A stretch of DNA of 64,000 nucleotides from Cronobacter turicensis z3032 (GTDB lineage Bacteria; Pseudomonadota; Gammaproteobacteria; Enterobacterales; Enterobacteriaceae), in assembly GCA_000027065.2 (NCBI GenBank), contig FN543093.2, forward strand, positions 748,074 to 812,073. Direction: 5' to 3'. A program made the translations under genes and the position numbers. Below, piece after piece: positions 9,789 to 23,724 of this stretch (within the stretch, counting starts at the first letter, position 1; the number at the start of each line of letters is the position of its first letter). The notes beneath the pieces are model-generated. The model was given only the letters and a program-made list of their open reading frames with translations. It ran no database searches and was not told where the DNA came from.

Positions 9789-9838
9789 CGTCTATCATGA
9801 ACACGTCTTCGCCCGCCCCACATGAAAGGATGCGCCTG

Positions 9839-11017
9839 ATGTTGTGGTTTCTTACGTTTGTCCGACGTCTTAATGTCGTCTATCTCTCCTTTATGGTCGT
9901 CGCCTTTATGATGGGGGTGGCGGGCGCGCTACAGGCGCCGACGCTGAGCCTGTTTTTAAGCCGCGAAGTGGGCGCGCCGCCGTTCTGGGTGGGGCTGTTT
10001 TATACGGTAAACGCCATCGCCGGGATCGCGGTCAGCCTGTTGCTGGCGAAGCGTTCCGACAGCCGGGGCGACCGGCGCAAGTTGATTCTTTTTTGCTGCA
10101 TGATGGCGGTCGGCAACTGCGTCCTGTTTGCTTTTAACCGTCACTATCTGACGCTGATTACCGCAGGCGTGCTGCTGGCGTCGCTTGCGAATACCGCCAT
10201 GCCGCAGCTTTTCGCGCTGGCGCGCGAGTATGCCGATAACTCCGCCCGCGAGGCGGTGATGTTCAGCTCGGTGATGCGCGCCCAGCTGTCGCTTGCCTGG
10301 GTTATCGGGCCGCCGCTGTCGTTTATGCTGGCGCTGAGCTTCGGCTTTACCACGATGTTTTTAATCGCCGCCGGGATTTTTATCCTGAGCCTGGTGATTA
10401 TCTTTTTCGCGCTGCCGTCGGTGGCGCGCATTGAGCAGCCCGCCGACGTGGCGCTGACGCAGGTCAGCGGCTGGAAAGACAAGAATGTGCGGATGCTGTT
10501 TATCGCCTCGGTGCTGATGTGGACCTGCAATACGATGTATATCATCGATATGCCGCTGTGGGTGAGCCAGGAGCTGGCGCTGCCCGAGAGCCTCGCGGGC
10601 GTGTTGATGGGCACTGCGGCAGGGCTTGAGATCCCGGCGATGCTGCTGGCCGGTTTTTACGTGAAGCGGTTCGGTAAGAAGCCGATGATGCTGGTGGCGG
10701 TGGGCGCAGGCGTGCTGTTTTACGCCGGGCTTAATCTCTTTCACAGCCGCGAGGCGCTGCTGGGGTTGCAGCTGTTTAACGCGCTGTTTATCGGGATTGT
10801 CGCCGGGCTTGGGATGATCTGGTTCCAGGATCTGATGCCGGGGCGCGCCGGTTCCGCCACCACGCTGTTCAGCAACAGTATTTCGACAGGGGTGATTCTG
10901 GCGGGCGTGGCGCAGGGGGCGCTTGTGGAGAGCTTCGGGCATTACGCGGTATACCCGGTGATTGCCGGGATAGCGCTGGTGGCGCTGTGGCTGACGAGCA
11001 GGGTGAAGGACGTTTAA
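9839..11017 (+). CDS. setA: sugar efflux transporter SetA
   Basis: Major facilitator superfamily exporter of glucosides and lactose analogues that complements SgrS during sugar-phosphate stress. With the ATG at 9839 the product is 392 residues, the same length as E. coli SetA, and an AAGGA ribosome site sits eight bases upstream. Longer in-frame starts at 9797 or 9830 would extend the N-terminus beyond the family and reach back towards the SgrS terminator. About twelve hydrophobic segments, the MFS loop AKRSDSRGDRRKL and the stretch MWTCNTMYIIDMPLWVS are recognisable. It lies immediately downstream of sgrS. Confidence 0.95.
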   Translation: MLWFLTFVRRLNVVYLSFMVVAFMMGVAGALQAPTLSLFLSREVGAPPFWVGLFYTVNAIAGIAVSLLLAKRSDSRGDRRKLILFCCMMAVGNCVLFAFNRHYLTLITAGVLLASLANTAMPQLFALAREYADNSAREAVMFSSVMRAQLSLAWVIGPPLSFMLALSFGFTTMFLIAAGIFILSLVIIFFALPSVARIEQPADVALTQVSGWKDKNVRMLFIASVLMWTCNTMYIIDMPLWVSQELALPESLAGVLMGTAAGLEIPAMLLAGFYVKRFGKKPMMLVAVGAGVLFYAGLNLFHSREALLGLQLFNALFIGIVAGLGMIWFQDLMPGRAGSATTLFSNSISTGVILAGVAQGALVESFGHYAVYPVIAGIALVALWLTSRVKDV

Positions 11018-11031
11018 GGCGATGGTTTGAT

Positions 11032-11110
11032 GGCGGGTGCGCTGCGCTTACCCGCCCTACAAAAAATACGTTTAAGCGTTTGTTGGGCGGGTAAGCGCAG
11101 CGCACCCGCC
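11032..11110. repeat. REP-like long inverted repeat between setA and leuD
   Basis: Two 30-nt arms (11032-11061 and 11081-11110) are inverted copies differing at one position, separated by 19 nt. Each arm begins GGCGGGTGCGCTGCGCTTAC and itself ends with CCCGCC, so it is an internal palindrome of REP type; together they look like a BIME pair. The element lies between the convergent 3' ends of setA and leuD (27 nt from leuD). It could serve as a transcript-end stabiliser or a bidirectional attenuator. No run of T follows either arm, so it is not a textbook intrinsic terminator. Confidence 0.85.
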
Positions 11111-11137
11111 GTAGTCACTAAAGATGCCGCAAAACAC

Positions 11138-13154
<2,017 letters not shown>

Positions 13155-13156
13155 GG

Positions 13157-15819
<2,663 letters not shown>

Positions 15820-15861
15820 GGTTGGTGTCCTTATTTGTCCTGGGGCGCCTTGCGTGAGCAT

Positions 15862-15890
15862 AAAAAAACCCGCGCAGCGGCGCGGGTTTT
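15862..15890 (-). terminator. leu operon attenuator terminator
   Basis: On the minus strand AAAACCCGCGC, a short loop, then GCGCGGG is followed by seven T (15862-15868). It lies between leuL and leuA, exactly where the leader-peptide attenuator belongs. Ribosome stalling at the leucine codons of leuL should favour an antiterminator pairing; fast translation allows this hairpin to stop transcription. Confidence 0.92.
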
Positions 15891-15917
15891 CGTATTTCTG
15901 ATGACCTGACTCAAGCG

Positions 15918-16004
15918 TTATCGCCGTACGTCGCGCACCAGTCTACCGCGCACTGAAGATGCGTTTAGTAGTAGTAGACCAGTAAAACGAACGATGCGAA
16001 TCAT
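15918..16004 (-). CDS. leuL: leu operon leader peptide
   Basis: A 28-residue peptide on the minus strand, [20 protein letters not shown] then RLVRDVRR. Its four consecutive leucines are all encoded by the rare codon CTA. It aligns with E. coli LeuL ([20 protein letters not shown]...) over nearly its whole length. When charged leucyl-tRNA is short, ribosomes should stall at the CTA run and prevent formation of the terminator at 15862-15890. It is too short to be recovered by ordinary gene length cut-offs. Confidence 0.94.
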   Translation of the reverse strand: MIRIVRFTGLLLLNASSVRGRLVRDVRR

Positions 16005-16041
16005 GACTCACGTCCCGAATAAATGCGTTAAGAGACTTTTA

Positions 16042-16070
16042 GTGGTACTTGATAGCACAGGCCATGTCAA
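16042..16070 (-). promoter_or_regulatory. leuLABCD promoter
   Basis: Minus-strand -35 TTGACA (16065-16070), a 17-nt spacer and -10-like TACCAC (16042-16047). The consensus -35 sits at the position expected from the E. coli leu promoter (TTGACATCC...). The -10 is weak. The leuL start codon is 38 nt downstream of the -10. Confidence 0.7.
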
Positions 16071-16619
16071 CCCCCTGTCCGGAATTCTACAGTTATCTCG
16101 CTGGCGCCCCGCCAGATGCGGATTTAGTGGATTATGCTAAGTAAACGGTATTATATAAAACATCTGTATAAGTTAAGCGCAGCGTAAGTATTGATATCGT
16201 AAAGGGGCGCATTTTTGGTGCCTTTTTAGCAATTTTATTGCGTTAAATTATTCGTCATATCAATTAATTGAGATCCCGTTGGGTTCCGTGAGCGTTTTTG
16301 AGACGTCATATTTCAAAATATACGGTCTCAATTGTGAAAAAAGTGAAGCGTTTACGAAAACTTAATTGATAATTCATAAAGTGAATTATTGTTTATTCGT
16401 CTTTTTTATGATTTGATCACGCTGTAAGAAAAGTGGCGTGATAATAAAAGTCCAAAAGTATCAGGAGATTTATTTTATTGTCCATTAATGATCTTTTATT
16501 TCTTAATAGTTACGTTTTATGAATTTTTAAACCTCCTCTTTTGCCTGAGATTGCTACAAGATAAACGGAATGTTCTGGGTAATGCATGCAAAGGGAATAA
16601 TGTATCAGTGGAGTAAATT
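16071..16619. other. A+T-rich leuL-leuO intergenic region
   Basis: About 550 bp with no credible gene, visibly richer in A and T than its surroundings. It contains two dyads: TTGAGAC...ATATTTCAAAATAT...GTCTCAA at 16298-16331, and ATAATTCA/TGAATTAT at 16369-16389. In E. coli the corresponding region is silenced by H-NS and contains LeuO binding sites, so this is probably regulatory DNA for leuO and the leu operon (inference). No leuO promoter could be fixed. Confidence 0.6.
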
Positions 16620-17564
16620 ATGTCTGGTGATCATATTGAACACTCACCCGCACCTGAAGGGCTGAAACCTCAATTACGCACGGTCGATCTGAATTTATTG
16701 ACGGTTTTTGATGCGGTAATGCAGGAACAAAATATTACCCGCGCCGCGCATATGCTGGGGATGTCTCAGCCCGCCGTCAGTAACGCAGTGGCGCGCCTTA
16801 AAGTGATGTTTAATGACGAATTATTTGTACGCTACGGGCGCGGCATTCAGCCCACGGTCCGGGCCTGTCAGCTGTTCGGGTCGATTCGTCAGGCGCTTCA
16901 GTTGGTGCAAAATGAATTGCCGGGCTCAGGATTCGAGCCGCTCAGTAGCGAAAGGCTGTTTAATCTCTGCGTGTGCAGTCCGCTGGATAATCTGCTGACG
17001 TCGATTATTTACAACAGCGTAATGAATATCGCACCCAATATACATTTAGTATTTAAATCATCGCTAAATCAGAATATCGAACATCAGCTGCGCTACCAGG
17101 AGACGGAATTCGTCATTGGTTATGACGAATTCCGCCGCCCCGAGTTTACCTGCGTTCCCCTATTTAAAGATGAAATGGTGCTGGTGAGCAGCAAGAGCCA
17201 TCCGCGTAAAGATAACCTGTTACGCGAAAGTGAAGTTTTTAAAGAACAACATGCCGTGGTGGCGTTAGATCGTTTTAGTTCTTTCAGCCTGCCGTGGTAT
17301 GACACCGCGGAAAAACAATCCGCCATCGCTTATCAGGGAATGGCGATGACCAGCGTATTAAATGTCGTGTCTCGCACGAATCTGATTACTATTGCTCCGC
17401 GCTGGCTCGCGCAGGATTATGAGCAAGCGCTGCAACTGCAAATCATGCCGTTGCCGTTTAAATTAAACAGCCGCACCTGTTATCTCTCCTGGCATGAAGC
17501 AGCCGGGCGCGATAAGGGCCATCAGTGGATGGAGGAGCTGTTATCGAACGTCTGTCGGCGTTAA
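16620..17564 (+). CDS. leuO: LysR-type regulator LeuO
   Basis: Global regulator that antagonises H-NS and affects leu, ilvIH, CRISPR-Cas and porin genes in E. coli and Salmonella. 314 residues, the same as E. coli LeuO. The winged helix-turn-helix is at about residues 38-61 ([20 protein letters not shown]), preceded by the characteristic extended N-terminus ending [19 protein letters not shown]. The effector-binding domain fills the rest and ends [11 protein letters not shown]. It is divergent from leuL and upstream of ilvIH, conserved as leuABCD-leuO-ilvIH. A terminator follows 17 nt after the stop codon. Confidence 0.95.
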   Translation: MSGDHIEHSPAPEGLKPQLRTVDLNLLTVFDAVMQEQNITRAAHMLGMSQPAVSNAVARLKVMFNDELFVRYGRGIQPTVRACQLFGSIRQALQLVQNELPGSGFEPLSSERLFNLCVCSPLDNLLTSIIYNSVMNIAPNIHLVFKSSLNQNIEHQLRYQETEFVIGYDEFRRPEFTCVPLFKDEMVLVSSKSHPRKDNLLRESEVFKEQHAVVALDRFSSFSLPWYDTAEKQSAIAYQGMAMTSVLNVVSRTNLITIAPRWLAQDYEQALQLQIMPLPFKLNSRTCYLSWHEAAGRDKGHQWMEELLSNVCRR

Positions 17565-17581
17565 TGGCGAGAAAAAAACAG

Positions 17582-17606
17582 CGGGTGGCGTTAGCCGCCC
17601 GTTTTT
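17582..17606 (+). terminator. leuO terminator
   Basis: CGGGTGGC, loop GTTA, GCCGCCCG, then five T; a run of A precedes the stem. The stem contains one G-T pair. It lies directly after the leuO stop codon. Confidence 0.85.
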
Positions 17607-17963
17607 CTGTTTATTCACCCTTTTCTGATATTTTATTCTGTTGTCATCCCCAGCCTTCCGGCACATCGCGTTACCTTCCGATTTTTTGATTTATCACTGT
17701 CAGAAATGGGCGATGCGAAATTAACGGTCATAAGCGCCGCTTATATTCAGCATATCTCTCCGTTTAATCGCTTTTCTACAGCGCCGCGCGACAATTTAGC
17801 GCGCCCGACGGCTGCCGATTGCTAATTGCCTGCCTCATTTTCAGCGGTTATGTTAGGGAGAACCTATAACGATAATTAACGACAGGACATCACACCTGTA
17901 CCAGTGACCGTGCGGAAAATGACTTCTGCCGTCAGTCCGTAAACAAAAGCCTGGAGGCAAACC
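17607..17963 (+). promoter_or_regulatory. ilvIH upstream region with candidate promoter
   Basis: A 357-bp region without a gene. The best promoter candidate is TTGCCT (17826-17831), 17 nt, TATGTT (17849-17854), about 110 nt before the ilvI start codon. In E. coli this region binds Lrp at several sites and LeuO. A+T-rich patches such as TTATATTCAGCATATC near 17740 could be Lrp sites, but the Lrp consensus is too loose to assign them here. Confidence 0.5.
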
Positions 17964-19688
17964 ATGGAGATGTTGTCTGGAGCCGAGATGGTCGTCCGAT
18001 CGCTTATCGATCAGGGCGTAAAGCAAGTATTCGGTTACCCCGGTGGCGCGGTGCTCGATATTTATGACGCGCTACATACCGTTGGCGGGATTGATCATGT
18101 GCTGGTGCGCCATGAACAAGCCGCAGTGCATATGGCAGATGGTCTGGCGCGCGCGACCGGCGAGGTGGGCGTGGTGCTGGTGACCTCAGGCCCTGGCGCG
18201 ACCAACGCGATTACCGGTATTGCTACTGCCTACATGGACTCCATTCCGCTTGTGGTGCTGTCAGGCCAGGTGGCGACCTCGCTGATTGGTTATGACGCTT
18301 TCCAGGAGTGCGACATGGTGGGGATCTCCCGCCCGGTGGTGAAGCACAGTTTCCTGGTGAAGCAAACCGAAGATATCCCGACGGTACTGAAGAAGGCGTT
18401 CTGGCTTGCCGCCAGCGGTAGACCGGGCCCGGTAGTAGTCGATTTGCCGAAAGATATTCTCAACCCGGCGAAAAAACTGCCGTATGTCTGGCCGGAAACC
18501 GTCAGCATGCGCTCCTATAACCCGACGACGCAGGGGCATAAAGGGCAGATCAAACGCGCCCTGCAAACCCTGATTGCCGCGAAAAAGCCGGTTATGTATG
18601 TCGGCGGCGGCGCGATTACCGCGGCCTGTGAGAACGAACTGCGCGCGGTGGCGGAAAAGCTCAACGTGCCGGTGGTCTCTTCATTAATGGGACTGGGCGC
18701 GTTTCCGGGTACGCACCGACAGGCGCTGGGGATGCTCGGGATGCACGGCACCTTCGAAGCGAACATGACGATGCACAATGCGGATGTCATTTTCGCGGTT
18801 GGCGTGCGCTTTGACGATCGCACCACCAACAATCTTGCGAAGTACTGCCCGAACGCCACCGTGCTGCATATCGATATCGATCCGACGTCGATTTCCAAAA
18901 CCGTGGCGGCGGATGTGCCGATTGTGGGAGACGCGCGGCAGGTGCTGAACCAGATGCTGGAGTTGCTGGGCCAGGAAGAGAGCCAGCAGCCGCTGGACGA
19001 TATTCGCGACTGGTGGCAGCACATTGAGCAGTGGCGCGCCCGTCAGTGCCTCAATTATGACCGCGAAAGCGGCAGCATTAAACCGCAGGCGGCCATCGAA
19101 ACGATCTATCGCCTGACCAACGGCGATGCCTATGTCACCTCCGACGTGGGCCAGCATCAGATGTTCGCGGCGCTGCATTATACCTTTGATAAACCGCGCC
19201 GCTGGATAAACTCCGGCGGGCTCGGCACGATGGGCTTCGGCCTGCCAGCGGCGCTGGGCGTGAAGCTCGCGCTACCGGAAGAAACCGTCGTGTGCGTGAC
19301 CGGCGACGGCAGTATCCAGATGAATATTCAGGAGCTTTCCACCGCGCTGCAATATGAATTGCCGGTGCTGGTGCTTAACCTCAACAACCGATACCTGGGC
19401 ATGGTGAAGCAGTGGCAGGATATGATCTATTCCGGCCGCCACTCGCAGTCCTATATGGAATCGCTGCCGGATTTTGTCAAACTGGCGGAGGCTTACGGGC
19501 ACATCGGGATTTCCATCACTCGCCCGGAAGAGCTGGAAAGCAAACTCAGCGAGGCGCTGGAGCATGTGCGCAATAACCGGCTGGTGTTTGTCGATGTCAC
19601 CGTGGACGGGACCGAGCACGTTTATCCGATGCAGGTTCGCGGCGGTGGAATGGATGAAATGTGGTTAAGCAAAACGGAGAGAACCTGA
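17964..19688 (+). CDS. ilvI: acetolactate synthase III large subunit
   Basis: Thiamin diphosphate-dependent condensation of pyruvate to acetolactate, or with 2-oxobutyrate to acetohydroxybutyrate, in valine/isoleucine/leucine synthesis. The 574 residues equal E. coli IlvI in length. Catalytic Glu51 lies in [13 protein letters not shown]. The TPP-binding GDGSIQMN...NNRYLGM motif is in the C-terminal third, and the central FAD-type domain has [22 protein letters not shown] ribosome site is eight bases before the ATG. The small subunit gene ilvH begins 2 nt after the stop. Confidence 0.97.
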   Translation: MEMLSGAEMVVRSLIDQGVKQVFGYPGGAVLDIYDALHTVGGIDHVLVRHEQAAVHMADGLARATGEVGVVLVTSGPGATNAITGIATAYMDSIPLVVLSGQVATSLIGYDAFQECDMVGISRPVVKHSFLVKQTEDIPTVLKKAFWLAASGRPGPVVVDLPKDILNPAKKLPYVWPETVSMRSYNPTTQGHKGQIKRALQTLIAAKKPVMYVGGGAITAACENELRAVAEKLNVPVVSSLMGLGAFPGTHRQALGMLGMHGTFEANMTMHNADVIFAVGVRFDDRTTNNLAKYCPNATVLHIDIDPTSISKTVAADVPIVGDARQVLNQMLELLGQEESQQPLDDIRDWWQHIEQWRARQCLNYDRESGSIKPQAAIETIYRLTNGDAYVTSDVGQHQMFAALHYTFDKPRRWINSGGLGTMGFGLPAALGVKLALPEETVVCVTGDGSIQMNIQELSTALQYELPVLVLNLNNRYLGMVKQWQDMIYSGRHSQSYMESLPDFVKLAEAYGHIGISITRPEELESKLSEALEHVRNNRLVFVDVTVDGTEHVYPMQVRGGGMDEMWLSKTERT

Positions 19689-19690
19689 TT

Positions 19691-20182
19691 ATGCGCCGGA
19701 TATTATCAGTATTGCTGGAAAACGAATCGGGCTCGTTGTCTCGTGTGATTGGGCTCTTCGCGCAGCGCGGCTATAACATTGAAAGCCTGACCGTGGCGCC
19801 GACCGACGATCCGACGCTCTCCAGGATGACCATCCAGACGGTCGGCGACGAAAAAGTCCTTGAGCAGATCGAAAAGCAACTGCATAAGCTGGTGGACGTA
19901 CTGCGCGTCAGCGAGCTGGGGCAGGGCGCGCATGTCGAACGTGAAATCATGCTGGTGAAAATCCAGGCAAGCGGCTACGGACGTGAAGAGGTCAAACGCA
20001 GCGCGGAGATTTTCCGCGGTCAGATTATCGACGTCACGCCCTCGCTCTATACCGTGCAACTGGCGGGCACCAGCGAAAAGCTCGACGCGTTTCTCGCGAG
20101 CATCCGCGACGTGGCGAAAATCGTTGAAGTGGCGCGCTCCGGCGTGGTGGGCCTCTCGCGCGGCGAAAAGATCATGCGTTAA
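19691..20182 (+). CDS. ilvH: acetolactate synthase III regulatory subunit
   Basis: Small subunit that activates IlvI and gives it valine sensitivity. The 163-residue product matches E. coli IlvH in length. An N-terminal ACT domain (about 4-78, beginning [20 protein letters not shown]) is followed by the second ferredoxin-like domain ending [12 protein letters not shown]. The ATG at 19691 is chosen because it gives the family start [10 protein letters not shown]; a longer in-frame start at 19661 would overlap ilvI. A strong terminator follows at 20209. Confidence 0.96.
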   Translation: MRRILSVLLENESGSLSRVIGLFAQRGYNIESLTVAPTDDPTLSRMTIQTVGDEKVLEQIEKQLHKLVDVLRVSELGQGAHVEREIMLVKIQASGYGREEVKRSAEIFRGQIIDVTPSLYTVQLAGTSEKLDAFLASIRDVAKIVEVARSGVVGLSRGEKIMR

Positions 20183-20208
20183 CGGTATCACCTTCTTGTT
20201 ATGCATCC

Positions 20209-20234
20209 GCCCGGCGCCTGCCGGGCTTTTTTTT
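20209..20234 (+). terminator. ilvIH terminator
   Basis: Perfect 7-bp stem GCCCGGC / GCCGGGC with loop GCCT, followed by eight T. Ends the ilvIH transcript 27 nt after the ilvH stop. Confidence 0.95.
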
Positions 20235-20266
20235 GCAGCGGGCGCGACAGGCGCGCGCAAAAGCAG

Positions 20267-20295
20267 TTGCTCAGGGTACTATTCTGCGCTTAGAT
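20267..20295 (+). promoter_or_regulatory. candidate cra promoter
   Basis: TTGCTC (20267-20272), a 17-nt spacer and TTAGAT (20290-20295), between the ilvH terminator and cra. A small dyad ATAACC/GGTTAT (20313-20331) sits in the leader before the GTG start. Promoter assignment rests on sequence and spacing only. The fruL leader peptide known upstream of E. coli cra was not found here. Confidence 0.55.
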
Positions 20296-20359
20296 GTTAA
20301 GGATTTTAACTTATAACCCTTGAAAGGTTATGGAGTAACACTCTTGTTAAGGGGCAAAC

Positions 20360-21364
20360 GTGAAACTGGATGAAATCGCGCGGCTGGCTGGCGTGTCGCG
20401 CACCACGGCGAGCTATGTCATTAATGGAAAAGCCCGGCAGTACCGTGTGAGTGATAAAACCGTTGAGAAAGTGATGGCGGTGGTGCGTGAACATAACTAC
20501 CACCCGAACGCCGTCGCCGCTGGCCTGCGCGCGGGAAGAACGCGCTCCATTGGCCTTGTGATCCCCGATCTTGAAAACACCAGCTATACCCGCATCGCTA
20601 ATTATCTTGAGCGCCAGGCGCGTCAGCGCGGATACCAGCTCCTCATCGCGTGTTCCGAAGATCAGCCGGATAACGAAATGCGCTGCATTGAGCATCTGCT
20701 TCAGCGCCAGGTCGATGCCATCATTGTTTCCACCTCTTTACCGCCTGAACACCCGTTTTATCAGCGCTGGGCGAATGACGCGTTTCCGATTGTCGCACTG
20801 GACCGCGCATTAGATCGCGAACATTTCACCAGCGTCGTCGGCGCCGATCAGGATGACGCAGAGATGCTGGCAAGCGAGCTGCGCACGTTCCCGGCCGAAA
20901 CCGTACTTTATCTTGGCGCGCTGCCGGAGCTTTCAGTCAGTTTCTTGCGCGAGCAGGGCTTTCGCACCGCGTGGAAAGACGACCCGCGTGAAGTGCACTT
21001 CCTTTATGCCAACAGCTACGAGCGTGAAGCCGCCGCCGCGCTGTTCGAAAAATGGCTGGAAACGCACCCGATGCCGCAGGCGTTGTTCACCACGTCTTTC
21101 GCCTTGTTACAGGGCGTGATGGACGTGACGCTTAAGCGCGAAGGCCGTCTGCCGTCGGAACTCGCTATCGCCACGTTCGGCGACAACGAACTGCTCGATT
21201 TCCTGCAATGTCCGGTACTGGCTGTGGCGCAGCGTCATCGCGATGTCGCGGAGCGCGTGCTCGAACTGGTGCTGGCAAGCCTTGATGAGCCGCGCAAACC
21301 GCGGCCTGGCCTTACCCGCATCCGCCGTAATCTCTACCGTCGCGGCAGCTTAAGCCGCCGCTAA
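20360..21364 (+). CDS. cra: catabolite repressor/activator Cra (FruR)
   Basis: LacI/GalR-family global regulator of carbon flow that senses fructose phosphates and switches glycolytic and gluconeogenic genes. 334 residues, as in E. coli. The N-terminal LacI-type helix-turn-helix [20 protein letters not shown] leads into a hinge and the periplasmic-binding-protein-like effector domain (from about residue 62, [19 protein letters not shown]). Translation starts at GTG (20360) with AAGGGG eight bases upstream. It ends RRGSLSRR and is followed by an intrinsic terminator. Confidence 0.97.
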   Translation: MKLDEIARLAGVSRTTASYVINGKARQYRVSDKTVEKVMAVVREHNYHPNAVAAGLRAGRTRSIGLVIPDLENTSYTRIANYLERQARQRGYQLLIACSEDQPDNEMRCIEHLLQRQVDAIIVSTSLPPEHPFYQRWANDAFPIVALDRALDREHFTSVVGADQDDAEMLASELRTFPAETVLYLGALPELSVSFLREQGFRTAWKDDPREVHFLYANSYEREAAAALFEKWLETHPMPQALFTTSFALLQGVMDVTLKREGRLPSELAIATFGDNELLDFLQCPVLAVAQRHRDVAERVLELVLASLDEPRKPRPGLTRIRRNLYRRGSLSRR

Positions 21365-21382
21365 CGCTCAGAGAAAAATGAG

Positions 21383-21409
21383 AAAAAGGCAGCTTTGGCT
21401 GCCTTTTTT
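21383..21409 (+). terminator. cra terminator
   Basis: AAAAAGGCAGC, loop TTTG, GCTGCCTTTTTT: a 7-bp GC-rich stem flanked by A and T runs, 18 nt after the cra stop codon. Confidence 0.93.
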
Positions 21410-21852
21410 GTGGATTCGGATAATTCCGGCGCATTTTTACACATTCTGACACTCGTTCTTCTCACTGCGGAGAAACGATGCGGCGTACCGTATTAGTGGT
21501 AACCAATCATTTCTTGTGTGTTAATTTGTAACCATCACAATCTCTGAATTGGCTGGCAGAAGGGTTTTATTTTCAGTCGGTTCCCGAACGGCGGAGAAAA
21601 GCGCGCTAAACCATAGCTGACGCTGTTAACTCCAGGGCTTTTACCTTAAAATGCCGCTCGCGTCGCAAACTCAACACTTAGTCCTCTTCACCGATCGTAT
21701 TAAGTGGTTTTTAACGGTCCTGTGTGTATTCGTCATTTTTCTTACAAATATTCATAGCGTTAATTTTGCCTCGTCAGGATGGCAGGGATTTTATTTGCCG
21801 CTTTCTCTTTGTCAGCGCCGAATCTTTTGTTGAAGGCTGCCCCGGTGCTGGC
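21410..21852. other. cra-mraZ intergenic region
   Basis: About 440 bp with no convincing gene. A 60-codon open frame at 21651-21833 has no good ribosome site and no recognisable family, and is treated as chance. The region is A+T-rich around 21700-21780. Nothing else could be assigned before the mra promoter. Confidence 0.6.
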
Positions 21853-21882
21853 TTGACAAGCTTTTCCTCCGCTCCGTAAACT
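21853..21882 (+). promoter_or_regulatory. mra (dcw cluster) promoter Pmra
   Basis: TTGACA (21853-21858), an 18-nt spacer and TAAACT (21877-21882). The stretch TTGACAAGCTTTTCCTC is identical to what I recall for E. coli Pmra. This promoter drives the first part of the division and cell-wall cluster. Confidence 0.9.
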
Positions 21883-21886
21883 CCGG

Positions 21887-21915
21887 TGGGTGGGAATTTG
21901 TGGGATAAAGTGGTG
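21887..21915 (+). promoter_or_regulatory. MraZ operator boxes
   Basis: Direct repeats with the 10-bp period of MraZ sites: TGGGA (21891-21895), ATTTG, TGGGA (21901-21905), TAAAG, TGGTG (21911-21915). An additional TGGG (21887-21890) abuts the first. They lie between the Pmra -10 and the mraZ start codon, fitting autorepression by MraZ. The third box departs from TGGGN. Confidence 0.85.
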
Positions 21916-21943
21916 AAAAAGGGCAGAGCTCAGTGAGGCTTTA

Positions 21944-22402
21944 ATGTTTCGTGGCGCAACGTTGGTGAATCTCGACAGCAAAGGGCGGTTATCCGTTCCG
22001 ACGCGCTATCGCGATTTACTGAACGACGCCTCGTCCGGCCAGATGGTTTGCACCATCGATATTCACCATCCCTGCCTGTTGCTTTATACCCTGCCCGAAT
22101 GGGTAATTATCGAACAAAAATTGTCGCGTCTGTCGAGCATGAACCCCGCAGAACGGCGAGTGCAGCGCCTGCTGCTGGGCCATGCCAGCGAATGCCAGAT
22201 GGACAGCGCGGGCCGTCTTTTATTAGCACCCGTTTTACGGCAACACGCCGGATTGACCAAACAAGTGATGCTGGTCGGGCAGTTCAATAAGTTTGAGCTG
22301 TGGGACGAAGTGACCTGGCATCAACAGGTCAGGGAAGACATCGACGCTGAGCAGTCATCTTCTGAAGTGTTGTCGGAGCGGCTGCAGGATTTGTCTTTAT
22401 AA
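21944..22402 (+). CDS. mraZ: dcw operon repressor MraZ
   Basis: Nucleoid-associated DNA-binding protein that represses the mra promoter. 152 residues made of two AbrB-like (SpoVT) domains, each with a DXXXR motif: DSKGR at 11-15 and DSAGR at 87-91. MraZ rings bind the TGGGN repeats seen upstream of this gene. The ATG is preceded by GAGG. It is the first gene of the cluster, with rsmH starting 3 nt after its stop codon. Confidence 0.96.
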   Translation: MFRGATLVNLDSKGRLSVPTRYRDLLNDASSGQMVCTIDIHHPCLLLYTLPEWVIIEQKLSRLSSMNPAERRVQRLLLGHASECQMDSAGRLLLAPVLRQHAGLTKQVMLVGQFNKFELWDEVTWHQQVREDIDAEQSSSEVLSERLQDLSL

Positions 22403-22405
22403 AAT

Positions 22406-23347
22406 ATGATGGAAAATTATAAACATACGACGGTGCTCCTGGACGAGGCCGTCAACGGCCTGAATATACGTCCGGACGGCATTTACATTGACGGCACCTT
22501 TGGCCGCGGCGGACACTCGCGCCTTATCCTTTCACAGCTGGGCGAACAAGGCCGATTACTGGCGATCGATCGCGATCCGCAGGCGATTGCGGCGGCCGCT
22601 GCCATTGACGATCCGCGATTCTCCATCATCCATGGTCCTTTCTCGGCGCTGGGCGATTATGTCCGCGAACGCGAGCTACAGGGCAAGATCGACGGCATTC
22701 TTCTCGATCTCGGCGTTTCCTCGCCGCAGCTTGACGATCCCGAGCGCGGCTTTTCCTTTATGCGCGACGGCCCGCTGGATATGCGCATGGATCCCACCCG
22801 TGGACAATCTGCCGCCGAATGGCTGCGCAACGCGGAAGAAGCAGATATCGCCTGGGTGCTGAAAACCTTCGGCGAAGAGCGCTTCGCTAAGCGTATCGCG
22901 CGCGCCATTGTCGAGCGCAACCGCGAACTGCCCATGACCCGCACCAAAGAACTGGCGGAGGTCGTGGCCGCCGCGACGCCCATCAAAGATAAGTTCAAAC
23001 ACCCGGCTACCCGTACCTTCCAGGCGGTACGCATCTGGGTGAACAGCGAACTCGAAGAGATTGAGCAGGCGCTGAAAGGCGCGGTAGACGTGCTGGCGCC
23101 GGGCGGGCGCCTTTCGGTTATCAGCTTCCACTCGCTGGAAGACCGTCTGGTGAAACGCTTTATGCGTGAGCAAAGCCGCGGTCCGCAGGTGCCGGCAGGG
23201 TTGCCGATGACTGAAGCGCAGCTCCAGAAACTCGGCGGTCGCGACCTTCGCGCGCTGGGCAAACTGATGCCGGGTGAGGCCGAAGTGGCGGAGAACCCGC
23301 GCGCGCGCAGCTCTGTGTTACGTATCGCCGAGAGGACGGGCGCATGA
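22406..23347 (+). CDS. rsmH: 16S rRNA m4C1402 methyltransferase RsmH
   Basis: S-adenosylmethionine-dependent N4-methyltransferase for cytidine 1402 of 16S rRNA (formerly MraW). 313 residues, as in E. coli. The SAM-binding motif [10 protein letters not shown] is at 29-38. Downstream come [29 protein letters not shown] and the [12 protein letters not shown] catalytic region. It begins ATGATG, and either Met could be used; the E. coli protein starts MMENYKHTT. Its stop overlaps the ftsL start by 4 nt (ATGA). Confidence 0.96.
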   Translation: MMENYKHTTVLLDEAVNGLNIRPDGIYIDGTFGRGGHSRLILSQLGEQGRLLAIDRDPQAIAAAAAIDDPRFSIIHGPFSALGDYVRERELQGKIDGILLDLGVSSPQLDDPERGFSFMRDGPLDMRMDPTRGQSAAEWLRNAEEADIAWVLKTFGEERFAKRIARAIVERNRELPMTRTKELAEVVAAATPIKDKFKHPATRTFQAVRIWVNSELEEIEQALKGAVDVLAPGGRLSVISFHSLEDRLVKRFMREQSRGPQVPAGLPMTEAQLQKLGGRDLRALGKLMPGEAEVAENPRARSSVLRIAERTGA

Positions 23348-23709
23348 TAAGCCGGGTGACAGAGACCCTCAGCAAAGTAACCGGATCGCTTAGCAGCACG
23401 GAACGCCATGCGCTGCCTGCTGTGATCGGCGGCGATCTTCTGCGCTACGGGAAACTGCCGCTCTGTTTGTTTATCGCCATTATCGTGACCGCGATCTTTG
23501 TGGTCACCACCGCGCACCACACTCGCCTGCTCACCGCGCAGCGCGAGCAGCTGGTGCTGGAACGCGATGCGCTGGATATCGAATGGCGCAACCTGATCCT
23601 GGAAGAAAACGCGCTCGGCGATCACAGCCGGGTTGAACGGGTCGCAACGGAAAAGCTGCAAATGCAGCATGTCGATCCCTCGCAGGAAAATATTGTGGTG
23701 CAGAAATAA
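23344..23709 (+). CDS. ftsL: cell division protein FtsL
   Basis: Bitopic divisome protein that forms the FtsQLB complex and activates FtsWI. 121 residues, as in E. coli: a short cytoplasmic tail, one membrane span at about 38-57 ([20 protein letters not shown]), then a periplasmic coiled coil. The coil runs from about [20 protein letters not shown] to the end region. Low sequence conservation is normal for FtsL; position between rsmH and ftsI and length make the identification firm. Confidence 0.95.
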   Translation: MISRVTETLSKVTGSLSSTERHALPAVIGGDLLRYGKLPLCLFIAIIVTAIFVVTTAHHTRLLTAQREQLVLERDALDIEWRNLILEENALGDHSRVERVATEKLQMQHVDPSQENIVVQK

Positions 23710-23724
23710 GGACTGACCAGGCGA

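Noticed and set aside
20183..20359. Search for a fruL-like leader peptide ahead of cra
   Set aside because: No short frame resembling E. coli FruL was found in the 177-nt gap.
21651..21833. 60-codon hydrophobic open frame between cra and mraZ
   Set aside because: No ribosome site, no recognised family, and it lies in the A+T-rich region before Pmra; hydrophobicity follows from T-rich codons.
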